From NCBI GenBank assembly GCA_003695915.1, contig RFGF01000099.1, positions 17,259 to 81,258 on the forward strand: a stretch of DNA of 64,000 nt, written 5' to 3'. Under the pieces are notes generated by a model. The model did no database searches and was not told the DNA's origin. It worked only from the letters and a program-made list of their open reading frames with translations. This document shows, piece after piece, positions 35,532 to 44,923 of the stretch; within the stretch, counting starts at the first letter, position 1, and every line of letters begins with the position of its first letter. Position numbers and translations under genes: made by a program. Source of the stretch: Nitrospirota bacterium. Its GTDB lineage: Bacteria; Nitrospirota; Nitrospiria; Nitrospirales; UBA8639.

Positions 35532-37127
35532 ATGAGCGAGTACGCGCTTCTTATCATTTTGTTCGCTCCGTTTTTAGGAGCCGTAGCGCTAATCTTTGTG
35601 CCTCGACGCGAGGCCTTGCTCACCCGGCTCGTGGCTGCGACATCATCTGGCATTTGCCTGCTGGCTTCCTTGTATATTTTCTTTGCCTATGACATCGAGC
35701 GGGGCGGGTTCCAATTTGTCCAACGCTTTCCCTGGTCGGAGGAATTGGGGATCGCCTTTTATCTAGGGGTTGATGGTATCGGGGGACCTTTGGTCCTGGC
35801 TTCTGCCATCTTGTTGTTCGCCGGGGTGTTCGTCTCCTGGCATATCCAGGACCGGACCAAAGAATTTTATATCTTCCTGCTCATTTTGGCGGCGGCGACC
35901 ATCGGCGTCTTCATGTCGCTCGATCTCTTCTTTTTATATTTCTTTTACGAGATGTCAGTCTTGCCGATGTACCTCTTGCTGGGCATCTGGGGAAGTCACA
36001 CGAAAGGCTATCTCTCGATGACGGATCCGGAGGGGCGGCGGTTGCGGGATTCGGTCGGCTTCATTTTTAACTTCGGCTCCAACAGCAAAGAGTACGCGGC
36101 CATGAAGCTCACGTTGTTTCTCTCCGCGGGCGCCGTCGTGGCACTCATGGGCATCTTACTGATTTACCATTTTTCTGGGCTTCATACCTTCGATATCTTG
36201 GTCCTCCGCGAGCAAGCTCATTTTTCCGGCACGCTCGCCACGATCATTTGGCTCTTGATCTTTTTCGGCTTCGCCTCCATTGCGCCGATTTGGCCGTTGC
36301 ACTCCTGGTCGCCTGTGGGCCATGCAGCCGCACCAGCAGCGACCAGTATGCTGCATGCCGGCGTGCTCATGAAGTTAGGCCATTTCTCTATCATCCGTGT
36401 GGGCTACGAAATTCTACCGGAGACGACGAGGGATCTGATTCCCATCGCAGCGATTTTGTGCGTATTCAGCATCATTTATGGTGGGCTGGTCTCGTATTTC
36501 GCCAAGGATACGAAGTATGTCATCGGCTACTCGAGTTCCAGCCACATGGGCTATATTTTCCTAGGAATGGCGGCACTCGATTACATCAGCCTGACCGGGG
36601 CGGTTATCTACATGTTCGCGCATGCGCTTGCCACGGGCATGCTCTTCGCTATGGCAGGCTGGGTCTACGATCAAACCCACACTCGTGACATTCCCTCCTT
36701 AGGGGGACTTGTGGAACGCATGCCGTTTTTGGCCGGCGCGTTTATCGTCGCCTGCATGGCCTCCATCGGAATGCCAGGCACGGTGAACTTTATCGCTGAA
36801 GTCATGATCATCGTCGGAAGCTGGCAGAAATACCCATTTCAAGTCATTGTGGCCGTGCTGGGAATCGTGTTGACGATGGCGTATTTGTTCCGCATGATGC
36901 GTGGCCTGTTTTATGGACGATTGGTTCCGGAGTATGCACACGTCCAGGATACGCACGCCTTCGTCGATCGGATGCCGTTGTTGTTGATGATCTTTTGCAG
37001 CATCAGTTTAGGAATTTTTCCAGGCCATTTTTACGAAGTGGTCCGCTCGACCGTCGTACCGATGCTCGACCGCATTAACCAAGTCGCGCCGTTGTTGACC
37101 CAGACGAGTACCAGCTTCCTACCATGA
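35532..37127 (+). CDS. nuoM2: NADH-quinone oxidoreductase subunit M, second divergent copy
   Basis: 531 residues, about 14 helices, clearly NuoM-like but divergent. TM5 Glu is present (YEMSVLPMYLLLGIWG), as are the TM8 Lys (AGVLMKLGHF), the SSSSHMGY His and the TM12 Glu (FIAEVMIIVG). At the place of the TM7 channel Lys it has Ile250 (FASIAPIWPLHSWSP). A 30-residue loop with GRRLRDSVGFIF is inserted after TM5-6. A TTG at 35523 overlapping the previous stop is another start. Two successive NuoM genes define the so-called 2M complex I. Confidence 0.92.
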   Translation: MSEYALLIILFAPFLGAVALIFVPRREALLTRLVAATSSGICLLASLYIFFAYDIERGGFQFVQRFPWSEELGIAFYLGVDGIGGPLVLASAILLFAGVFVSWHIQDRTKEFYIFLLILAAATIGVFMSLDLFFLYFFYEMSVLPMYLLLGIWGSHTKGYLSMTDPEGRRLRDSVGFIFNFGSNSKEYAAMKLTLFLSAGAVVALMGILLIYHFSGLHTFDILVLREQAHFSGTLATIIWLLIFFGFASIAPIWPLHSWSPVGHAAAPAATSMLHAGVLMKLGHFSIIRVGYEILPETTRDLIPIAAILCVFSIIYGGLVSYFAKDTKYVIGYSSSSHMGYIFLGMAALDYISLTGAVIYMFAHALATGMLFAMAGWVYDQTHTRDIPSLGGLVERMPFLAGAFIVACMASIGMPGTVNFIAEVMIIVGSWQKYPFQVIVAVLGIVLTMAYLFRMMRGLFYGRLVPEYAHVQDTHAFVDRMPLLLMIFCSISLGIFPGHFYEVVRSTVVPMLDRINQVAPLLTQTSTSFLP

Positions 37128-38611
37128 CGTTCGATCTCGCGCTGACCGGTTCAGACCTCCTTTTGCTCCTTCCGGAAATTCTCCTGACGCTGTGGCTGTG
37201 TCTGATGGTATGCCTCGATTTTTCCATGCGAAAGATCACGCATCAGAATCTGGCTTACCTCGGCATCGGCGGGGTGCTCGCCACCCTGGTCGTCCTGATC
37301 TGGTTCGATCTAACCGGTATCACCGGCACCCTCTTCAAAAACATGTTCGTGCTCGACCGGTTGGCAATCTTCTTTAAGATTTTTATCCTGCTGGCCACGG
37401 CACTCGTGATGTGTAGTTCCATCGATTCCGTTCGAACATTTCGCTTTTTCAAAGGCGAATACTACTTTTTAGTGCTCATGTCGACCTTGGGCATGATGTT
37501 CATGGCTTCGGCCGGCGATTTGCTGTCGGTCTTTGTAACGGTGGAGTTTTCCACATTCGGCTTTTATGTCCTCGTGGCCTATTTGCGGGACGATCTGCGA
37601 TCCAGCGAAGCCGGGTTGAAATTTTTCATCCTCGGTGTGTTCGCGGCCGGCTTACTGGCGTACGGAATCAGCTTGGTGTACGGCGAGACGGGGACGTTGA
37701 TTTTTTCCGACATAGCGGGGACTTCGGGTAGCTACGGGATGACCATCGGCTTTTTGCTGATTTTCGCCGCGCTAGGATTCAAAATCGGAGCCGTTCCTTT
37801 TCATTCGTGGATCCCCGACACCTATCAAGGAGCGCCTACACCTGTCACCGCTTTTCTCTCGATCGCCCCAAAAGGTGCGGCCATCGCTATCTTGATCCGT
37901 ATGTTTTACGTGGCGCTGGCGTCGTTCAAGCCTATGTGGGTGCTGTTATTTATTGCCGGCTCCATTCTTTCGATGACCTACGGGAACATCGTGGCGATCG
38001 CGCAAAAAAACATCAAACGGCTGTTGGCATATTCCGGAATCGCGCAAATCGGCAATGTCTTGATCGGCCTGGCGGCGGGCACCAAACAAGGTAGCGATGC
38101 TATCTTGTTTTATCTCCTGACCTACCTTTTCGCAAATCTCGGGGCTTTTGCCGTGGTCATCGGCGTCAGCCATATCATCAAAAGCGACGAGATCGAGGAC
38201 TACAGCGGGCTCAATCGGCGCTCGCCGTTCTTGGCTGCGTCTATGCTGTTGTTTCTGCTCTCGTTGGCCGGAGTGCCGCCACTAGCCGGGTTTATCGGCA
38301 AGCTCTATTTGTTTGTGGCCGCGATCGATCAAGAGCTGTACACGCTTCTGATTTTTGGTCTGATCAATATCATCATTTCCATGTACTATTATTTGATCGT
38401 AGTCAAGAAGATGTACATCAACGAACCGCTCGACCCCAGTCCCCTGACGGTATCGATCCCCCTGAAAACCGTCGTGTACGTCGGCATCGCGGGAACTCTT
38501 CTCTTGGGCATCTATCCCAAGCCTTTCATCGATTGGGCTGTCTCGGCCACGCTGATGTTCTCGAACATCGCGGGTCCGACAGCGGCTGCCGGGTCGATAT
38601 TCGGGGGCTGA
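37124..38611 (+). CDS. nuoN: NADH-quinone oxidoreductase subunit N
   Basis: 495 residues, 14 helices, the antiporter-like subunit nearest NuoK. Channel residues: Glu in VTVEFSTFGFYVLVAY, Lys in ALGFKIGAVPFHSWIPDTYQG, Lys in SIAPKGAAIAILIRMF and Lys in GFIGKLYLF, all intact. ATGA overlap with the preceding stop. It closes the operon; no clear terminator follows. Confidence 0.95.
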   Translation: MTFDLALTGSDLLLLLPEILLTLWLCLMVCLDFSMRKITHQNLAYLGIGGVLATLVVLIWFDLTGITGTLFKNMFVLDRLAIFFKIFILLATALVMCSSIDSVRTFRFFKGEYYFLVLMSTLGMMFMASAGDLLSVFVTVEFSTFGFYVLVAYLRDDLRSSEAGLKFFILGVFAAGLLAYGISLVYGETGTLIFSDIAGTSGSYGMTIGFLLIFAALGFKIGAVPFHSWIPDTYQGAPTPVTAFLSIAPKGAAIAILIRMFYVALASFKPMWVLLFIAGSILSMTYGNIVAIAQKNIKRLLAYSGIAQIGNVLIGLAAGTKQGSDAILFYLLTYLFANLGAFAVVIGVSHIIKSDEIEDYSGLNRRSPFLAASMLLFLLSLAGVPPLAGFIGKLYLFVAAIDQELYTLLIFGLINIIISMYYYLIVVKKMYINEPLDPSPLTVSIPLKTVVYVGIAGTLLLGIYPKPFIDWAVSATLMFSNIAGPTAAAGSIFGG

Positions 38612-38796
38612 GCCCCGGCGAGACTTTTCCTCAACACTGCTCTTCATCGAGCCCCGCGCGTCATCAATGGCGAAATGCCATGCGATCATGGGTCGACCCC
38701 AAGGCCAACCCTTCGCCGAGCGGACCTTCATGATTCCTGCGCTTCTCCAATGTTCGGGCCGAGACCTAAGCGTCCATTTCTGATACGCTAGATGGC

Positions 38797-40080
38797 ATGA
38801 CGAAACATTCGCTGATCGCTCCATGGATCAAGGCGTTCCTTCACGTCCTCTTCAGCTCGAAGATGCTCATCCTGCTGATGACGGGCTTTTCATCCGGCCT
38901 GCCGCTCCTCCTGACCGGATCGACACTCAAATATTGGATGCGCGAGGAAGGCCTGGATCTGTCCACGATTGGATTTTTCGGGTTGGTGGGGCTGCCCTAT
39001 ACCTTGAAATTCCTATGGGCGCCGATCATGGATCGGGTTATCCCTCCTTTTCTTGGGCGGCGTCGGGGGTGGATGATTCAGACGCAAGTAGCGCTTCTGT
39101 TAGCGATCGTCGCTGTCGCATTCACACACCCGGCGCAGCACCTTGTCAGCGTGGCCGTCTTGTGCTTACTGATCACGTTTTTTAGCGCCAGCCAAGACAT
39201 TGTGCTGGATGCCTATCGTCGAGAAGCGCTCCGCGAAGAGGAATTGGGGATCGGCTCCTCGGTATTTATTTATGGTTATCGCCTAGGGATGCTCACGGCA
39301 GGAGCCTTTGCGTTGTTTTTGGCCGATCAGGCCTCGATCTCCTGGAATCTGGTATATGTCATCATGGGGGCTTTGATGGTCATCGGCCTGGCAGCGACCT
39401 GGATGGCACCGGAACCTCAATTGGAAGTCCCTCCGCCACGAACGTTGAAGGAAGCCGTCGTCGGGCCCTTTGTCGAGTTTTTCGAACGGCCCGGCGCATT
39501 CCTCATTTTGGCCTTTATTCTTTTCTATAAAATTGGCGACAGCATGGCCTCGGAAATGCTGTCTCCGTTCATGGTCGATTTGGGAGTCTCCAAAACAGAG
39601 TATGCGGTGATCGTCAAAATGTTCGGGATGGCCGCACTCATCGGCGGCGGCCTGATCGGCGGGGCGGCAATCTACCGGCTGGGCATCCTCAAATCATTGT
39701 GGGTTTTCGGCCTCCTGCAGATGATTTCGACGGCAGGATTCGTGCTATTGGCGATCCTCGGCAATGACATGCTCGTTCTGACGAGCGTCATTGCGTTCGA
39801 GACTTTTGCCAGCGGGTTGGGCCAGACTGCCTATGTCGCCTTTATGGCCAGCCTGACCAACAAGCGCTTTACCGCCACACAATATGCGCTGCTCACCAGC
39901 CTGATGGGTGTCCCACGGGTCATGGCTGGATCCGTCACGGGTATCCTCGCCGAATGGCTGGGATGGAGCGCGTTTTACGCCTTCTGTACCTTGATGGCTT
40001 TGCCAGGCCTGCTCTTGCTTTTACGGCTCTCTACGAATGAGCAAGAGACCGTCCCTGCGTTGGCCACCCTGCGATCTTGA
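38797..40080 (+). CDS. ampG: AmpG-type muropeptide MFS transporter
   Basis: 427 residues with about 12 membrane helices. The start SGLPLLLTGSTLKYWMREEG and LKFLWAPIMDRV are AmpG-type signatures, as are SQDIVLDAYRREALREEELG and ALLTSLMGVPRV. AmpG imports anhydro-muropeptides from the periplasm for cell-wall recycling; NagZ, which acts on the same imported compounds, is encoded 6 kb downstream. It is monocistronic here, 185 bases after nuoN. Confidence 0.88.
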   Translation: MTKHSLIAPWIKAFLHVLFSSKMLILLMTGFSSGLPLLLTGSTLKYWMREEGLDLSTIGFFGLVGLPYTLKFLWAPIMDRVIPPFLGRRRGWMIQTQVALLLAIVAVAFTHPAQHLVSVAVLCLLITFFSASQDIVLDAYRREALREEELGIGSSVFIYGYRLGMLTAGAFALFLADQASISWNLVYVIMGALMVIGLAATWMAPEPQLEVPPPRTLKEAVVGPFVEFFERPGAFLILAFILFYKIGDSMASEMLSPFMVDLGVSKTEYAVIVKMFGMAALIGGGLIGGAAIYRLGILKSLWVFGLLQMISTAGFVLLAILGNDMLVLTSVIAFETFASGLGQTAYVAFMASLTNKRFTATQYALLTSLMGVPRVMAGSVTGILAEWLGWSAFYAFCTLMALPGLLLLLRLSTNEQETVPALATLRS

Positions 40081-40169
40081 CAAGACGATAGATGGGCTGT
40101 GTGGTCATGCGAGGATAGCGAAAGTTGAAGGCTTCCTCGCCATCGGAGCGAGCGTTACTGAACAATCGA

Positions 40170-40970
40170 TCATTCCTGTTCTGCCGATCCATTGCGTTTC
40201 GGAAACCAAGGGAGAAATCGGCTCGTGGTTCGCTGGTATTGTCGATACAGTTCGCCCCGGCTGGCGAGCGCCTGGGCTTCATTGAATGGAACTCCGCTCA
40301 CCTTGAGAAGGGCCCACGTCATCAGCACAGGACCGATCAAGGTCATCCACCAGTGGGGTGCTCCGATGCCTACGAGCACATAGGCCCACCACTGCAGGCT
40401 TTCGAAGAAATAATTGGGATGCCGGGAATACCGCCAAAGACCATGCTGGCAGACTCGGCCCCGGTTCGCCGGATCGGCGCGAAAGCGTTGGAGCTGGATA
40501 TCGGCGAGAGTTTCGCCGATGACGGCAAACGCCCAGAGCAGGAACCCCAGGAGATCCCATACGTTCGGCGCCGGACTAGGGTTCGCCATAGCCACAAGCA
40601 GAGGGAGCGAAAAGACCGCTACGGCCAAGGCCTGACTTTGAAAATACCAGAACAGGTTGCGCTGCGCCCGCTCGCCCCATGCACGCCGCAATATACGATA
40701 GCGTGCATCCTCGGGTTGTTTATAGATTCGATTCACGAACAGATGGACCGCCAGGCGAAGCCCATAGACAAGCCCCATAGCCGAGACCAAAGCCCGCCGC
40801 ATCGGATCCCCAGGGGCAAGAACCCCATAGGCGACGGCGGTTCCGGCAAAACCCAGACAAAAACCGAGATCGGCGATGGAAGCGTTCGACACCTCACGCT
40901 GAATCGCCCAGAGTCCCGCCATGATCGGGATCAGGCACATCCAACTCCAGAGTACGAACTCGAAAGACAT
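40170..40970 (-). CDS. DUF1295/steroid-reductase-like membrane protein
   Basis: 266 residues with six to seven membrane helices. Typical blocks: the NRIYKQPEDARYRILRRAWGE segment, FWYFQSQAL, and the C-terminal LWRYSRHPNYFFESLQWW characteristic of DUF1295 and related isoprenylcysteine-methyltransferase/steroid-reductase-like membrane enzymes, where the RHPNY block helps bind the cofactor. The substrate is unknown. Convergent with ampG. Confidence 0.85.
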   Translation of the reverse strand: MSFEFVLWSWMCLIPIMAGLWAIQREVSNASIADLGFCLGFAGTAVAYGVLAPGDPMRRALVSAMGLVYGLRLAVHLFVNRIYKQPEDARYRILRRAWGERAQRNLFWYFQSQALAVAVFSLPLLVAMANPSPAPNVWDLLGFLLWAFAVIGETLADIQLQRFRADPANRGRVCQHGLWRYSRHPNYFFESLQWWAYVLVGIGAPHWWMTLIGPVLMTWALLKVSGVPFNEAQALASRGELYRQYQRTTSRFLPWFPKRNGSAEQE

Positions 40971-41691
40971 CTCGCTTATACCGACTTGCGAGTTCCGGTG
41001 GGAGCACCGATGATCACGTCAAGAGCAACGATTCGGATTTCGCAGCCCGGATGATGAAATACGGCGACCCCTCACGAGCCATCGGGCCGAACTATGCAGA
41101 GGCTTCCATCGCATGAGCACACGACTCGATCACCGACCATTCGTTTCCATCCCAGTTCGGCATGAATCGTCCCTTTTCGGAGAGATCGCAAGGGTATGGC
41201 CGCAACCCGAGCAGAGCATGCCTGAAGGATCACTCTGCACCACACGGATGAAACAGGCACAACAGACACAATAGAGATAGCCTGGCCCATAAAACCGATA
41301 GAGATAGGTCGGCGACCATGTCACCCAGTCGACTGCTTCGATGCAGTAGGCCGTTCAACGCATAGGAGACTCCAAGGGTTGAACGTTTGTGTTTGCTTCT
41401 TTGGCAATTCAATTCCCATGCCGCTCACAAAAGCAAGCCTCGCAAAGCGCGGAAGAACACCGATTCGGGCCGATTCACGGACATGTGCATCAGTTTCTTG
41501 TCTAGTCGGAAGACCGCCAATGCCAACTTTGTTGTCATACTGGATATGATGGATACAAATGTTTGCATATTACCTGCGTATTATGATCGAGCACTGCATG
41601 CACAAGGTCGTGCGAGCAAGACAGCAAAACGATCACTATGACTGACTATTACACAGCTGTGTCGCGGGAAACGGATATGAGACAGGAAGGG
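40971..41691. other. Gene-poor region before tRNA-Leu
   Basis: About 720 bases with only one possible small gene (41130-41324, minus). Short frames on the + strand have no start signals and no recognisable product. Confidence 0.4.
41130..41324 (-). CDS. Possible small zinc-ribbon protein, 64 aa
   Basis: A 64-residue frame with Cys pairs in CVCCAC and CSGCG separated by 14 residues, the layout of a zinc ribbon. It starts with GTG and the ribosome binding site is weak. Only this pattern supports it. The rest of 40971-41691 shows no convincing gene. Confidence 0.35.
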   Translation of the reverse strand: MTWSPTYLYRFYGPGYLYCVCCACFIRVVQSDPSGMLCSGCGHTLAISPKRDDSCRTGMETNGR

Positions 41692-41776
41692 TGGTGCCGA
41701 AGGCGGGAGTCGAACCCGCACGGGTTTCCCCACACGCCCCTCAAACGTGCGTGTCTACCAATTCCACCACTTCGGC
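41692..41776 (-). tRNA. tRNA-Leu, anticodon GAG
   Basis: An 85-base type II tRNA with encoded CCA. The acceptor stem is GCCGAAG / CTTCGGC with A as discriminator. The D-arm (GGTGGAATTGGTAGA), anticodon stem CACGT/GCGTG with loop TTGAGGG, variable arm and the T-arm GCGGGTTCGACTCCCGC all pair. The anticodon is GAG (reads CUC/CUU). A consensus promoter precedes it. Confidence 0.97.
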
Positions 41777-41785
41777 ACGAGGAGC

Positions 41786-41814
41786 ATTATGAAACGCTCG
41801 CGGAATCTTGTCAA
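41786..41814 (-). promoter_or_regulatory. Sigma-70-type promoter of tRNA-Leu
   Basis: On the minus strand, TTGACA and CATAAT are separated by 17 bases, and the -10 box ends 9 bases before the tRNA 5' end. This is a near-consensus promoter. Confidence 0.75.
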
Positions 41815-41894
41815 TGAATTCATCGACTCTGTAGAATCCGCGTATCCCATTGTGATCGACGAGCGATCAGAGCATCGTCACCTCTACAAAACGC

Positions 41895-42602
41895 ATGACT
41901 TCCGTTGTCACCATCGAGACCGCCAAGCGGCAGAATCCATCATGGACTGAACCGTGGGTCGGTGCGTTCTTCGACGTCGACAATACATTGGTTCCTGGCT
42001 TTTCCATGGAAATTTGGTTCGTCAGACATTTAGTTCGCCTCGGGGTCATTGGCGTTCGCGAACTCAGTCGCAGCTTCTGGTTCCTGCTCCAACGGATTCC
42101 GCCGCTCTCGCTTGCCCCCCTGCGCAGCCACAAACTCTACCTTTTCGGGCAAGATCCAGACGTCATCGAATCAATCGCCCGCACGTTCGTTCTCGCACAT
42201 GCGCGCCACAAGATTTCAGCCCGAGCCGAAGCACAACTCGAGCGACATCGCCGAGCCGGACATCGCATTGCACTCATTAGCGGTTCGCCGGAGTTTTTGG
42301 TGAAACCCTTAGCGGAGCTTTTAAATGTTTCGCTCGTGTATGCCGCCCGACTCGAGACCAATGATCGCGGCTATACCGGACGAGTATTCGCACCGCTTCC
42401 TTATGGGCACGGCAAACGTTTGCTCGTGGAACGGCTGGCTAAAAGGTATCGATTGGATCTCACGCGCAGCTATGCGTATGGAGACAGCCCCGGCGATCTA
42501 CAGGCTTTGCAAGCTGTGGGCTATCCACACGTCGTCAACCCTATTCGAGGCATGGCTCGTATTGCCAGAAAACGGGGCTGGCCGATCACCCAATGGGCAT
42601 GA
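41895..42602 (+). CDS. HAD-IB family phosphatase (SerB-like)
   Basis: 235 residues. The nucleophile motif is AFFDVDNTLVPG (DxDxT, near residue 27), motif II is ALISGSPEFLV, the conserved Lys is in GHGKRLLVE and motif III is YAYGDSPGDLQAL. Family members dephosphorylate phosphoserine or lipid phosphates such as lysophosphatidate and phosphatidylglycerol-phosphate. The hydrophobic/basic segment after motif I (FVRHLVRLGVIGVREL) is typical of the cap of HAD-IB proteins. Followed by queE after 86 bases. Confidence 0.88.
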   Translation: MTSVVTIETAKRQNPSWTEPWVGAFFDVDNTLVPGFSMEIWFVRHLVRLGVIGVRELSRSFWFLLQRIPPLSLAPLRSHKLYLFGQDPDVIESIARTFVLAHARHKISARAEAQLERHRRAGHRIALISGSPEFLVKPLAELLNVSLVYAARLETNDRGYTGRVFAPLPYGHGKRLLVERLAKRYRLDLTRSYAYGDSPGDLQALQAVGYPHVVNPIRGMARIARKRGWPITQWA

Positions 42603-42688
42603 ACACGTTTTCTTCCCTTCGATCCCGCATGTCGATCCCACATATCGCGACTCGCACCATCCTTCGTTCGATCCTGTTGTGACATCCG

Positions 42689-43345
42689 ATGAGCCATCCC
42701 TCGACATCGGTCCGAGTCACCGAAATATTTTATAGTATCCAAGGTGAGTCCACGTTTGCTGGCTTGCCTTGTGTGTTCGTCCGGCTGACGGGGTGCCCAC
42801 TGCGCTGTTCGTGGTGCGACACCGCCTATGCGTTTTATGGTGGAACGTCCTTGACGATTTCCCACATTGTGGAGCAGGTGCGACGCTACAACTGTCGGCT
42901 CGTGGAAATCACCGGCGGTGAGCCACTGCATCAACCGGCGGCGCAGACGCTCATTACCGCCTTATGCGATGCCGGCTTCCAGGTGCTCGTCGAGACCAGC
43001 GGGGCCATGGATATCGCTCCGGTGGATACGCGGGCACACATCATTTTGGATGTGAAATGTCCTGCCAGTGGGATGACGCATCGCATGCATTGGCCGAATC
43101 TGGCTCGTGTCTCGCAAAAAGACGAGATCAAGTTTGTGATCCAAAATCGAGAGGATTATGAATGGGCTGTGGCGATACTCCACCGCTACCGTCTTGCCGA
43201 TCGTTGCACGATTTTGTTCAGCCCGGTGTTCGGCAAACTCGAACATCAGGTGCTGGCTGAATGGATCCTTCAAGATCGTCTCCCTGTGCGCTTTCAGATT
43301 CAACTCCATAAACACATTTGGGATCCGGCCTTACCGGGCGTGTAA
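42689..43345 (+). CDS. queE: 7-carboxy-7-deazaguanine synthase QueE
   Basis: Radical SAM enzyme of queuosine biosynthesis, converting 6-carboxytetrahydropterin to 7-carboxy-7-deazaguanine. The CxxxCxxC cluster is in TGCPLRCSWCDTAYA near residue 36; the start IFYSIQGESTFAGLPCVFVRL and the EITGGEPLHQ SAM-binding block are diagnostic. Complete at 218 residues. Other queuosine genes are not in the window. Confidence 0.93.
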   Translation: MSHPSTSVRVTEIFYSIQGESTFAGLPCVFVRLTGCPLRCSWCDTAYAFYGGTSLTISHIVEQVRRYNCRLVEITGGEPLHQPAAQTLITALCDAGFQVLVETSGAMDIAPVDTRAHIILDVKCPASGMTHRMHWPNLARVSQKDEIKFVIQNREDYEWAVAILHRYRLADRCTILFSPVFGKLEHQVLAEWILQDRLPVRFQIQLHKHIWDPALPGV

Positions 43346-43401
43346 CGATGACGAGATCACTGACCAGCTTACTCTCATGATGAATCGACGACGAGGTCTT
43401 C

Positions 43402-44916
43402 ATGAACATTCAAGTCAAACCAGGCAAGCCTGAAGAGGTGACCACTGACGTTCTCATTCTTGGCGGCTATCAGGATGAGACCGAGCCCATGGCATCCGTC
43501 CACTCGCTCGACCGTCGACTCGGAGGTCTATTGACCGAGCTTCGGCGCAGTCACGAGTTCGAAGGAAAGCTCAACCAAACCGCCCTCGTCCACACACGGG
43601 GTGCGATCCCGGCCAAACGCATTTTGTTGGTCGGCCTGGGGAAAAAGGACAAGCTTGGACTGGATCACGTGCGACAGGCCATGGGCACCGCGATCAAGCG
43701 GATACGCCAAATCGGAGCCCCTTCCGGAGCCGCCGTGTTGCTCGGCGTCGATCAACTCGCATCCTCCATCGTCGCCATCGCACAGGCCATGGTCGAAGGA
43801 GCCCTGCTGGGAAGCTATCGATTCACGGCATATCGGACGGAGCCATCGGACAATGACAAGACGGTCAAACGTTTGACGTTGCTGGTGGAAGACTCTGGTC
43901 ATCTCGCTGACGCCAAAGAAGGCGTGCGCCGTGGCCACGTCGCCGGGGAAGCCACAGCCTATGTACGCGATCTCTGCAACCATCCGGCCAATGTGATGAC
44001 GCCCACCCGCATGGTGGCCGAGGCAAAGTCCGTGGCCAAAGAACGAGGCGTGCGGCTGACCGTATTGGATCGACGACAACAAGAAAAACTGGGAATGGGG
44101 GGATTGCTCGGGGTGGCACGCGGCAGCCACGAACCCCCGCAATTCATCATCCTCGAATATACCGGCGCTCCAAAGAAAGAACGTCCGATTGTGCTTGTGG
44201 GCAAGACCGTGACCTTCGATTCCGGCGGCATCTCGCTCAAGCCTTCCGAAAATATGGAGCAAATGAAAGCGGACATGACAGGCGGGGCCGAGGTGCTTGC
44301 TACTGTTCGCGCGGCGGCGCGATTACAGTTGCCGCTCCATGTCATCGGCATTCTCCCTGCGACGGAAAACATGCCCGGGGGACGAGCGATGAAACCGGGA
44401 GATATTCTCACTATGCTCTCCGGGAAGACCGTCGAAGTCCAGAATACCGATGCCGAAGGGCGATTGATTCTCGCCGACGGCTTGGCATATGCCACGCGGC
44501 TCAAACCGGCCTGCATCGTGGACGTCGCCACCTTGACTGGAGCCTGCATGGTCGCACTCGGTCAGTTTGCGATTGGCATGTTGGGTAACGACGAGCCGTT
44601 GAAGTCTCAATTGAAAACAGCCGGAGAGCAATCGGGAGAACGGGTATGGGAAATGCCACTCTGGGACGAATACTTCGAACAATTGAAAAGCGATGTCGCA
44701 GACATGCGCAATATCGGAGGACGTCCCGCTGGTATGATCACGGCAGCGATGTTCTTGAGCAAATTCGTCGAAGAGTATCCCTGGGTACACTTGGATATCG
44801 CCAGCACAGACTGGAGCACGACCGAACGGCCGTATATTGGCAAGGGCCCGACCGGGATCGGAACGCGCCTCTTGATCCAGTATCTGTTGAACTGCGTCGA
44901 CGAAAAGGGGCGCTAA
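43402..44916 (+). CDS. pepA: Leucyl aminopeptidase (M17)
   Basis: 504 residues. The catalytic core has KTVTFDSGGISLKPSENMEQMKADMTGGAEVL with the metal and catalytic Lys/Asp, ENMPGGRAMKPGD and the signature NTDAEGRLILADGL near residue 352. The N-terminal 160 residues form the macro-domain-like half. Works as a hexamer in cytosolic peptide turnover; it also removes amino acids from muropeptide-type peptides in some bacteria. nagZ follows after 7 bases. Confidence 0.96.
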   Translation: MNIQVKPGKPEEVTTDVLILGGYQDETEPMASVHSLDRRLGGLLTELRRSHEFEGKLNQTALVHTRGAIPAKRILLVGLGKKDKLGLDHVRQAMGTAIKRIRQIGAPSGAAVLLGVDQLASSIVAIAQAMVEGALLGSYRFTAYRTEPSDNDKTVKRLTLLVEDSGHLADAKEGVRRGHVAGEATAYVRDLCNHPANVMTPTRMVAEAKSVAKERGVRLTVLDRRQQEKLGMGGLLGVARGSHEPPQFIILEYTGAPKKERPIVLVGKTVTFDSGGISLKPSENMEQMKADMTGGAEVLATVRAAARLQLPLHVIGILPATENMPGGRAMKPGDILTMLSGKTVEVQNTDAEGRLILADGLAYATRLKPACIVDVATLTGACMVALGQFAIGMLGNDEPLKSQLKTAGEQSGERVWEMPLWDEYFEQLKSDVADMRNIGGRPAGMITAAMFLSKFVEEYPWVHLDIASTDWSTTERPYIGKGPTGIGTRLLIQYLLNCVDEKGR

Positions 44917-44923
44917 ACTCGTC

